This document shows, one piece after another, positions 1 to 9,800 of a stretch of DNA of 64,000 bases. Every line of letters begins with the position of its first letter. Position 1 is the stretch's first letter. This DNA comes from Pseudomonas sp. Seg1 (GTDB taxonomy: Bacteria > Pseudomonadota > Gammaproteobacteria > Pseudomonadales > Pseudomonadaceae): positions 2,792,001 to 2,856,000 of the forward strand of contig NZ_AP021903.1 of NCBI RefSeq assembly GCF_018326005.1, in the 5' to 3' direction. The notes beneath the pieces were generated by a model, which did not search any database, was not told the DNA's origin, and saw only the letters and a list, made by a program, of their open reading frames with translations. The position numbers and the translations under genes were made by a program.

Positions 1-3000
1 CCCACCTGAAAACCCGTCTGACCAGCGCCATGCTGCCGAGCGCTTATGTGCGCCTGACGGCGTGGCCGATGACTGCCAACGGCAAGCTTGATCGCAAGGG
101 ATTACCGGCGCCGTGTCAGGACGACCTGATCAGACGCGAATATGAAGCACCGACAGGCGAAGTCGAAGTGTTGTTGGCGCAGTTATGGGCCGAGGTGTTG
201 CAGGTTGAACGGGTAGGGCGCCACGACCATTTCTTCGAACTGGGCGGGCATTCGCTGCTGGCGGTGGGTATGGCCGAACGTATGCGCCAACACGGTTTGA
301 GCGTCGATGTGCGGCAACTGTTCGCTCAGCCCACACTAGCGGCATTGGCTGCCGCCGCAGGACGCAGCCAGGAGAGCGACGTGCCGCCCAGCCGTATCGT
401 TGCGGATTGCGAACTCATCACGCCGGATATGCTGAGCCTGGTGCAACTGGATCAAGCCAGTATCGATCAAGTCACCCTGACGGTTCCGGGCGGAGCGGCA
501 AACGTGCAGGACATCTATCCGCTGGCGCCTTTGCAACAAGGCCTGTTGTATCACCACATCACCGCTGAGGGCCGCGATCCGTATCAGCAGCACGCCGTGT
601 TGTCCTTCGCCAGCCGCGCGCAACTGGAGGCATTTGCCAGCGCTCTGCAAAAGGTTATCGAACGTCACGATATCCTGCGCACCAGCCTGGTCTGGGAAGG
701 CATCGAACCCGCGGTGCAAGTCGTCTGGCGTCAAGCGAAACTGGGTATCGAAACCGTCGTACTGGAGCCCTGCGCCGGTGATATCGCACAACAGTTGCGC
801 GAAGCCTTCAGCCCGCTGCAACGGCCACTGAATATCCGCCAGGCACCGATGCTGGCGCTGGCAGCAGCCGAAGACAAACCTGACCGGCGCTGGCTCGGCC
901 TGCTGCGCTTTCATCATCTGATCAACGATGCCACTTCGACCGCAGTATTGATGCACGAAATCCAGATGCATCTGCTCGGGCGCGAACATGAATTGCCGCT
1001 GTCGGTCCCGTATCGCAACTACGTCGCACAGGTTGGTTTGAAGGATCGGCAAGCGGAGCATGAGAGGTTTTTCCGCGAGCAACTGAGCGATGTCGATGAA
1101 CCTACGCTGGCTTTTGCCCTGAGCGACCGTCAAGTCGACTCCAGTGGACACGACGATGCCAGGCAACCCCTCGCTGCCAGCCTCGCGCAGCGCCTGCGCG
1201 ATCAGGCGCGCCAATCGGGCGTCAGTCCGGCGAGCCTGTTCCATCTGGCCTGGGCCCAGGTGGTCGGGGCGTGTGCCGGGCGTGAGGACGTGGTATTCGG
1301 CACGGTATTGTTGGGACGACTGCAGGCCGGTAACGGTGCCGACCGTGCGCTGGGCATGTTCATCAATACCTTGCCATTGCGCCTGAGGTTGGCAGGAGCC
1401 AGCGTCAGCAGGGCATTGGCCCAGACTCACGAACGCCTTGCCGCGTTGCTGGCCCACGAACAGGCACCGCTTGCACTGGCGCAGCGTTGCAGTGCGATAG
1501 CGTCCGGTACGCCGCTGTTCAACAGTCTGCTCAACTATCGACATACCGACGCGGCTCCATTGCTGAGCGCTGTGCCGGGAATCGAGCTGTTGAGCAGCGT
1601 CGAAATCGTCAGCTATCCATTGATGCTGTCCGTAGATGACGACGCCATGGGTTTTCATCTTGCCGCCAAAGCGCCGCGCCTGATCGGTGCGCAACGTGTA
1701 TTGGATTATCTGCTCACAGCGCTCGAAGCGCTGATCAATGCGTTGGAACACACGCCGCAATTGTTGCTGAGCAACGTATCGGTTCTGCCACCAGCCGAGC
1801 GCGAGAAATGGCTGGTCGAGTTCAACGCCACCGAGGTCGCTTGCCCGCTGGAGCAGCCGCTTCAGGCATTGTTTGAACAACAGGTACGCCGCAAACCGGA
1901 TGCCATCGCGCTGCAATCCGAGCAAGGAGATCTGACTTACGCCGAGCTCAATGCACGCGCCAACCGACTGGCGCATCATCTGCGCGAACAAGGCGTGCAG
2001 CCGGATACGCGCGTGGCGATCTGTGTCGAGCGCGGACTGGATCTGGTGGTCGGTCTGCTCGCCATTCTCAAGGCGGGCGGGGCGTATGTGCCGCTTGACC
2101 CGGACTATCCGCTGGAACGCCTGCGCTACATGTTGCAGGACAGCGCGCCGGTCGCCGTGCTGGTGCATGCCGCTACCCGTGAGCTGCTCGGTGAGCACGA
2201 TGTGCCGCTGATTGATCTCGAACGTGGCAGTTGGCAGTACAACCCCGAGAATAACGTGCAGGTACCGGGCCTGAGTGCCTCAAATCTTGCTTACATGATC
2301 TACACCTCCGGCTCCACCGGCCTGCCCAAAGGTGTGATGATCGAGCACCGCAGCGCCTGCAACATGGTGCACTGGGGCTCGCAGATCAGTCTGCCTACCG
2401 AGCACGGTGCGCTGCTGCAAAAAGCGCCGTTCAGCTTCGACAGCTCGGTGTGGGAGATCTTCTGGCCACTGTGTTCCGGCCTGCGTCTGGTGCTGGCACG
2501 ACCTGACGGCAACCGCGATTCGGCGTATGTGGTGCAGACCATTCGCGAGCATCAGGTCAGCGTGGTCAAGTTCGTTCCGGCGTTGCTCCAGCAGTTCATC
2601 GAGCAGGACGATGTTGACCAGTGCACCAGCCTCACCGATGTGCTCAATGGTGGCGGCGAACTCAGCGCGGCGCTGGCCCGTCAGGTGCGTCAGCGCCTGC
2701 CGTGGGTGCGTTTGCACAACGTCTACGGCCCAACCGAAACCACAGTCGACAGCAGCGGCTGGACGCTTGAACCGCAAATGTCGGTGCCGGACCACGTCGT
2801 GCCGATCGGCAAGGCACTGAGCAACACTCGCCTGTACGTCCTCGATGCCCACGATCAGCCAGTGCCGCAGGGCGTCGCCGGTCAGTTGCACATCGGTGGC
2901 GTGGGCGTGGCGCGCGGGTATCACGGACTGCCCGAGATGCAGGCCGAGCGCTTCATCGACAGCCCGTTTGTACCGGGTGATCGGTTGTACCGAACGGGTG

Positions 3001-3653
3001 ATCTGGTGCGCTACAACAACGACGGCGACCTGGAATTCCTCGGCCGCAACGATTTTCAGGTCAAGTTGCGTGGCTTGCGTCTGGAACCGGGTGAAATCGA
3101 AGCTCGGTTGATCGAGCATCCGGCCGTACGCGAAGCGGTGGTGATGGTGCGCGACGAGCGCCTGGTCGCCTGGTACACCGTGCGTGCCGGCGTTGCTGCG
3201 CCAGGTCTGGAGGCGTTGCGCGCCCATGTGCTGGAGCGCTTGCCGGAGTACATGGTGCCGGGGGCTTTTGTGTTGCTTGACGCTCTGCCGCTGACGCCCA
3301 ACGACAAGATCGACCGCAAGGCCTTGCCTGAACCGGGAGCAGAGGCGGTGTTCAATCGCCCGTATCAGCCACCCGAAGGTGAAGTCGAAGCGGCGTTGGC
3401 GCAGATCTGGGCCGAGGTGCTCAACGTCCATCAGGTCGGGCGTCACGACAACTTCTTCGAGTTGGGCGGGCATTCGTTGCTGGCGGTCAGCCTGGTTGCG
3501 CGCATGCGCCAGACCGGGTTGCACACCGACGCGCGAGCGCTGTTCAGTCAGCCGACGCTGGCGGCACTGGCGGCCAACACCCGCAGCCAGGCACAGCACC
3601 TGGAAATCCCGCAGACCACCATCCCGAGCCTCAACCGCAAACGCCGACTCTGA
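1..3653 (+). CDS. CLP non-ribosomal peptide synthetase, first subunit (3' part; end of module 1 and module 2)
   Basis: The reading frame is open at the left edge (codons in phase with base 3), so the start, the starter C domain and most of module 1 lie outside. Visible domains in order: the last part of A1 with the A10 motif NGKLDRK near base 80, T1 (FFELGGHSLLAV, about 230-267), a dual E/C-type condensation domain (DIYPLAPLQQG near 511, active site HHLINDA near 913), A2 (YTSGSTGLPKG near 2302) and T2 (FFELGGHSLLAV near 3450). It activates and joins the first two residues of a lipopeptide in the cytoplasm. The A2 pocket reads D-S-W-K-L-G-V-V-D, which I infer to be acidic (Asp or Glu). The protein ends in a basic tail (NRKRRL) that could dock to the acidic N-terminus of the next subunit. 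The 2-module size fits ArfA/OfaA/ViscA-type first subunits. Confidence 0.93.
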   Translation, partial: HLKTRLTSAMLPSAYVRLTAWPMTANGKLDRKGLPAPCQDDLIRREYEAPTGEVEVLLAQLWAEVLQVERVGRHDHFFELGGHSLLAVGMAERMRQHGLSVDVRQLFAQPTLAALAAAAGRSQESDVPPSRIVADCELITPDMLSLVQLDQASIDQVTLTVPGGAANVQDIYPLAPLQQGLLYHHITAEGRDPYQQHAVLSFASRAQLEAFASALQKVIERHDILRTSLVWEGIEPAVQVVWRQAKLGIETVVLEPCAGDIAQQLREAFSPLQRPLNIRQAPMLALAAAEDKPDRRWLGLLRFHHLINDATSTAVLMHEIQMHLLGREHELPLSVPYRNYVAQVGLKDRQAEHERFFREQLSDVDEPTLAFALSDRQVDSSGHDDARQPLAASLAQRLRDQARQSGVSPASLFHLAWAQVVGACAGREDVVFGTVLLGRLQAGNGADRALGMFINTLPLRLRLAGASVSRALAQTHERLAALLAHEQAPLALAQRCSAIASGTPLFNSLLNYRHTDAAPLLSAVPGIELLSSVEIVSYPLMLSVDDDAMGFHLAAKAPRLIGAQRVLDYLLTALEALINALEHTPQLLLSNVSVLPPAEREKWLVEFNATEVACPLEQPLQALFEQQVRRKPDAIALQSEQGDLTYAELNARANRLAHHLREQGVQPDTRVAICVERGLDLVVGLLAILKAGGAYVPLDPDYPLERLRYMLQDSAPVAVLVHAATRELLGEHDVPLIDLERGSWQYNPENNVQVPGLSASNLAYMIYTSGSTGLPKGVMIEHRSACNMVHWGSQISLPTEHGALLQKAPFSFDSSVWEIFWPLCSGLRLVLARPDGNRDSAYVVQTIREHQVSVVKFVPALLQQFIEQDDVDQCTSLTDVLNGGGELSAALARQVRQRLPWVRLHNVYGPTETTVDSSGWTLEPQMSVPDHVVPIGKALSNTRLYVLDAHDQPVPQGVAGQLHIGGVGVARGYHGLPEMQAERFIDSPFVPGDRLYRTGDLVRYNNDGDLEFLGRNDFQVKLRGLRLEPGEIEARLIEHPAVREAVVMVRDERLVAWYTVRAGVAAPGLEALRAHVLERLPEYMVPGAFVLLDALPLTPNDKIDRKALPEPGAEAVFNRPYQPPEGEVEAALAQIWAEVLNVHQVGRHDNFFELGGHSLLAVSLVARMRQTGLHTDARALFSQPTLAALAANTRSQAQHLEIPQTTIPSLNRKRRL
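390..3653 (+). other. NRPS module 2 (dual E/C - A - T)
   Basis: The condensation domain has the extended N-terminal motif HHITAEGRD of dual E/C domains, which implies that residue 1 is epimerized to D. The A-domain pocket is D-S-W-K-L-G-V-V-D. K278 is also found in known Asp and Asn codes, and module 11 has the same pocket, where this CLP group carries Asp or Glu. The residue call is inference; the domain order is read directly. Confidence 0.8.
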
Positions 3654-3667
3654 CAATCCAGCCTGTG

Positions 3668-3694
3668 GGCGCTGCCGCAGCCTGCGGCAGCGCC
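3668..3694. terminator. Perfect 13-bp hairpin between the first two NRPS genes
   Basis: Bases 3668-3680 (ggcgctgccgcag) and 3682-3694 are exact reverse complements around one base. The site is 15 bases after the stop of the first NRPS gene. No T-tract follows, so it may be a REP-like element, an RNA processing or stability hairpin, or an attenuator rather than a simple terminator. The rest of 3654-3857 holds no gene I can support. Confidence 0.6.
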
Positions 3695-3857
3695 TGCCGG
3701 GGGATGCAAAGGATCGCGGCTCATGGGGAGGTGGATTGTCCCTGCTTCCCATGTCAGCTCGCCAAGCCTTGATGTTTTAGTTTTTCCAGGCTGCGCGCAA
3801 CTCGCACGGACTCGCGGCTGCGCGCTCCTTTTTCTCGTATTTACAGCAGGTTATCCC

Positions 3858-6800
3858 ATGCATTTCAGCGAACTGATGGCTGTTATTTCGACCCATGCGA
3901 TCCGCCTTCAACAGGAAGATGAAGACCTGGTCATTCTGGGCAGCGACGACGCGTTGGACGACGCGTTGTGGGACAGCCTCGCCGAACACAAGTCGCAGTT
4001 GCTGGAGCTGGTCGCCAGCCATGGCGGCGACTGGTTGAGCCCGGCCTTTCGCATCACCCCGGACATGTTGCCGCTGGTGCAGCTGGATCAACCGACCATC
4101 GACCGCATCGTTGGCGATGTGCCGGGTCGCGCCGCCAATCTGCAAGATATCTACCCGCTGGCGCCGTTGCAGGCGGGCATGCTTTACCTGCATTTGTCCG
4201 CGGCGGCAGGTGACCCTTATGTCTCGCAGGCGCGGTTCGCCTTTGATAACCGCGAACGTCTGGATGCCTTCGCGCAAGCGCTGCAATGGATGGTCGAGCG
4301 CCACGACATTTTGCGTACCTCGTTCATCTGGGAGCGGCTCGACGAACCCTTGCAAGTGGTGCAACGCCATGCGCGGCTGTTCTGCGAAGAAATCGAACTC
4401 AACGCCGACGGTGACGTACTGACGCAGTTGCTGGAACGCCATGATCCACGGTTTTTCCGTCTCGATGTGCAGCAGGCACCGTTGCTGCGTCTGGTGTATG
4501 CCGCCGATCCGGACAATGATCGTGTGGTTGCGTTGTTGCTGTTTCACCACTTGATCATGGATCACGTTGCCCTCGACGTGGTGCGCCGCGAAACCCGGGC
4601 ATTCCTCCTCGGACACGCGGAGCAGGTCGGCCCGGCCGTGCCGTATCGCGATCACCTGGCCAAGGCACTTCTGGGCCTGAACGATCAGGCCCAGACAGCG
4701 TTCTTCCGCGAGATGCTCGCCGATATCGATGCACCGACGTTGCCCTGCGGTTTGCAGGACGTGCAGGGCGACGGCCAGGCTATCGAAGAGTCTTCGCTGC
4801 TGCTCGACAGTTCATTGAGCCGGCAACTGCGCAGCCAGGCCAGGCAACTCGGTGTCAGCGTCGCGAGCCTGTTGCATCTGGCGATGGCGCGGGTGCTCGG
4901 CCAGTTGTCCGGACGCACGGCTGTGGTGTTCGGCACGGTGCTGCTGGGACGCATGGAGGCGGGCGAGGGTGGCGAACAGGCGTTGGGGATGTTCATCAAC
5001 ACCTTGCCGCTGCGGGTGGATGTCGGTCAGGAAGGTGCGCGCGCCGCCGTGTTGGCGACGCATCGACGCCTGACCGCGTTGCTCGCGCACGAGCAGGCCT
5101 CGCTGGCACTGGCTCAGCGTTGCAGTGCTGTCGCGGTGCCGACGCCGCTGTTCAGTGCGATCCTCAACTACCGCCACAGCAGCGCCGAAGAAGTCGTCGA
5201 GGTCAACGAACTGGCGCCCGGCGTGCAGATTTTGGGCGCCCGAGAGCGCACCAACTATCCGTTGACCGTCAACATCGATGATCTCGGCGAAGACCTGCGT
5301 ATAACCGCGCTCGCCGATGTCGCTCTCGGTGCAGAACGCATCGCCCGCTACCTGAACACCGCGCTGCACAGTTTGATCCAGGCCCTGCAATCGACGCCGA
5401 ATGCGCCGGTGCACGGCCTCGACATCCTGCCGGCCGACGAGCGCGAGTACCTGCTGCACGGTGTCAATTCGCCGTTGCCACGCTTCCCCGACACGCCGCT
5501 GATTCACCAGCAGTTCGAAGCCCATGCGCAGGCGCGGCCCGACGCTGCGGCACTGCTTTTTGAGGGCCGCACCGTCAGCTATGGCGAGCTCAATCGCCGC
5601 GCCAATCAGGTCGCACATCAGCTGTTGGCGCGCGGCATTCGCCCCGATGACCGGGTGGCAATCTGCGTCGAACGCGGGCCACTGATGATCATCGGCCTGC
5701 TCGGCGTGCTCAAGGCTGGCGCCGGTTATGTGCCGATCGATCCGGCGTATCCGCTGGAGCGCATCGCTTACACCCTCGAAGACAGTGCCCCGGTGGCGCT
5801 GCTGATACAGGCGCAAACCGTTGATCGAGTCGGCGCACCTGACATGCCGATCATCGACCTCGACGGCGAGCAGCTGCAGGCTGAACTCACCAGTAATCCA
5901 CAGATTGCCGAGCTGACCCCGAGCCATCTCGCCTATGTGATTTACACCTCCGGCTCCACCGGTCTGCCGAAAGGCGTGATGGTCGAGCATCGCAACGTGG
6001 TGCGGCTGTTCTCGGCGACCCATGACTGGTTCAACTTCAATCCGCAGGATGTCTGGGCATTGTTCCATTCCTTCGCGTTTGATTTCTCCGTGTGGGAAAT
6101 CTGGGGCGCGTTGGCATTTGGCGGGCAATTGTTGTTGGTGCCGCAGGCAGTCAGTCGCTCGCCGGACGACTGCTACGCGTTGCTCTGCCGCAGCGGCGTG
6201 ACCGTGCTCAACCAGACCCCGAGTGCATTCCGCCAGTTGATCGCCGCGCAGGGTCGCAGCCCATTGCAGCACTCGTTGCGCGAAGTGATTTTCGGCGGCG
6301 AAGCCCTGGAACCTGGCCTGCTCAAGCCGTGGTATGCGCGGGTCGGCAATGCCGGCACGCGCCTGGTGAACATGTATGGCATCACCGAAACCACGGTGCA
6401 CGTAACCTATCGCCCACTGGCGGCAGCGGATGCGCAACGGGTCGGCCGCAGCCCGATTGGCGTCGGCATTCCCGACTTGCAGCTGTACGTGCTGGACACG
6501 CAGCGCGAGCCGGTGCCGGCGGGTGTTGTCGGTGAGTTGTACGTGGGCGGTGCCGGGGTGGCCCGGGGTTACCTCAATCGCGAGGCACTGACCGCCGAAC
6601 GCTTTATCGCCGACCCGTTCAGTGGCCGTGCCGAAGCGCGTCTGTACAAGACTGGCGACTTCGCCCGGTGGACGGCCGATGGCAGCCTCGAATACCTCGG
6701 GCGCAATGACGATCAAGTGAAGATTCGTGGTTTCCGGATCGAACTCGGCGAAATCGAAGCGCGTCTGGCCGCGTGCGACGGTGTGCGCGAAGCCGTGGTC

Positions 6801-9800
6801 ATCGCTCGCGAGGACAGCCCCGGCGACCAGCGTCTGGTGGCGTACTGGCTGGCGTCCGAAGGTGCTGAGCCGAGTGCTGCGCAACTGCGTGAACATTTGC
6901 TGGTTTCGCTGGCCGAGTACATGGTGCCGAGCGCTTTCGTGCGCCTCGATGCCTATCCGTTGACCACCAACGGCAAGCTCGACCGCAAGGCGCTGCCGCA
7001 GCCCGACAGCGACGCATTTGCCCGCCGCGGTTTTGAAGCGCCGGTGGGTGCCGTGGAAACGCTTATTGCCGATATCTGGCAGACCTTGCTCGGAGTCGAG
7101 CAGGTCGGCCGCCATGACAACTTCTTCGAACTGGGCGGCCATTCACTGCTGGCGGTGAAACTGATCGAGCGCATGCGCCAACACGAATTGCATTGCGACG
7201 TGCGCGTGCTGTTCGGCCAGCCAAGTGTGGCAGCACTGGCGGCAACGTTGAGCGCAGCGCAAGCCATCGTGGTCCCGGACAATCTGATCGAGCCCGGCTG
7301 CGCGCGCATCACCCCGGACATGTTGCCGTTGGTCGCGTTGGATCAGGCAGGCATCGACCGGGTCATTGCCACGGTGCCCGGCGGCATCGCCAACGTGCAG
7401 GATATTTATGGCCTGGCACCGTTGCAGGCGGGGATTCTTTATCACCATCTGGCCACCCATGCCGGTGACCCGTATGTGTTGCAGGCGCAATTTGCCTTCG
7501 ACGGTTTGCCGCAGATCAAAGCCTTCGTCCGCGCTATGAACGCGGTGATCGCCCGTCACGACATCCTGCGCACCAGCGTAGTCTGGGAAGGTCTTGAAGA
7601 ACCGGTGCAAGTGGTCTGGCGCCAGGCACCGCTGGCGCTGGAGCGAGTCGATGCCGATCTGCTGGAAGGCGATGTGCTGGAGCAGATGCAGGCACGGTTC
7701 GACCCGCGACACTATCGACTGGATCTCAATCGCGCTCCGCTGATGCGTTTCGCCTACACCGAAGATGTGGCGCACCAGCGCTGGGTTGCCATCCTGCTGT
7801 TTCATCACATCGTGCTGGACCACACCGCATTGGAAATGCTGGTGGCCGAAATGGATGAGGCCATGCGCGAGCAATCGAGCGATCTGCCAGCCCCGGTGCA
7901 ATACCGCCACTACGTAGCGCAGGCGCGGCTTGGCACGGATGCCGAGGCTCACGAAGCATTCTTCCGCGACATGCTCGGTGACATCGACGAACCGACCGTG
8001 GCCTTCGGCTTGCAGGACGTGCACGGCGATGGCAGCACGATTGTCGACACAGAGCTGATGCTCGATGCCGGCGTTGCCCAGCGTCTGCGGGAACAGGCGC
8101 GCCAGCTCGGCATCAGTGTGGCGAGTCTGGTGCATCAGGCGTGGGGCCAGGTTCTGGCGCAAATGTCGGGCCGTGATGATGTGGTGTTCGGCACGGTGCT
8201 GCTGGGGCGGATGCAGGGCGGCGCGGGTGCTGACCGTGCGCTGGGCATGTTCATCAACACCTTGCCGGTGCGCGTCAGCGTGGGGGCGACCACGGTGCAA
8301 GAGGGCGTGCGTGCCACGCACGAACGTCTGGCGCAACTGCTCGGACATGAGCAGGCCTCCCTGGCACAGGCCCAACGTTGCAGCGGCGTGTCCGGGTCGC
8401 TGCCGCTGTTCAGCACGCTGCTGAATTTCCGACACAGTGCGCCGCAAACCGCCGCAGTGGCGTGGGACGGTATTCAGATTCTCAGTTCCCGTGAGCGCAG
8501 CAACTACCCGTTGGTGATCAACGTCGATGACCTTGGCGAAGGTTTTCGTCTGGGTGTGCAGGCGTTGCCACAAGTGGATGGCGTGCGGGTCTGCGATTAC
8601 CTGCAAACCGCGTTGCACAATCTGGTCACGGCGCTGGAGTTGCACCCGACCACGCCGTTACAGCAGGTGTCGATCCTGTCGCCGAGCGAGCGCCAACGGG
8701 TGCTGGTCGGCTTCAATATCACCGGTCGTGACTATCCGCGTGAGCACACCGTGCAACGCTTGTTCGAAGCACAAGCGGCGCTGCGTCCGCAGGCACTGGC
8801 GGCGGTGCAAGGCCGGGAGCAGTTGAGTTATGAAGAGCTGAATCGGCGCGCCAATCGTCTGGCCCACCACCTGATCGGCTTCGGCGTGCAACCGGGGCAC
8901 AGTGTGGCGACGTTGCTTGAGCGCTCGCTGGATCTGCTGGTGTGCATCCTCGCGATCAACAAGTGCGCCGCGGTGTACGTGCCGCTGGACATCAACGCCC
9001 CGGCCGAGCGTCAGAGCTTCATGGTCCAGGACAGCCGTGCGGTGCTGTTGCTGACCCAGAGCGATGCATCAGTCGAGTACTCGGTGCGACGTCTGGATCT
9101 CGACACGCTGATGCTGGAGGAATATCCCGCGCATAATCCGAATCTGCCGCAGTCGGCAGAATCGCTGGCCTACATCATGTACACCTCAGGTTCGACCGGC
9201 GCGCCGAAAGGCGTACTGGTGCCGCATCGGGCCGTCACGCGGCTGGTGATCAACAATGGCTACGCCGATTTCAATGGCGGCGACCGCGTAGCGTTCGCTT
9301 CGAACCCGGCATTCGACGCCAGTACGCTGGAAGTCTGGGCGCCGCTGCTTAACGGCGGCGCGGTCGTGGTGATCGGGCAGGACGACGTGCTGTCTCGCGA
9401 GAGCTTCCTCAACGTGCTGCTGACGCAGGCCGTCAACGTGCTGTGGTTGACTGCCGGCCTGTTCCATCAATACGCCGATGACTTGATGCCGGTGTTCCGC
9501 CGCTTGCGCTACCTGCTGGTGGGTGGCGATGTGCTGGATCCTGCGGTGATCGCCCGCGTGCTGCGTGATGGCGCACCGCAGCATTTGCTCAACGGTTATG
9601 GCCCGACCGAAGCCACGACATTCACCACCACCCATGAAATCCGCGCTGTCGAAACCGGCAGCATTGCCATCGGCCGGCCGATCGGCAACGCCCGCTGCTA
9701 TGTGCTTGATGCCCGTCAACAGCCGCTACCGGTGGGGGCCGTCGGTGAGCTGTTCATCGGCGGTGCCGGGGTGGCGAAGGGGTATCTGAATCAGCCGCAA

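Noticed and set aside
336..2198. Long minus-strand open frames across the NRPS genes (several of 400-780 codons)
   Set aside because: They mirror the high-GC coding strand, show no recognisable domains and use unlikely residue composition; they are antisense shadows.
3723..3857. A 45-residue N-terminal extension of the second NRPS subunit beginning at 3723
   Set aside because: The extension has no ribosome-binding site or family resemblance, while the ATG at 3858 gives a docking-domain start; the segment is best seen as intergenic.
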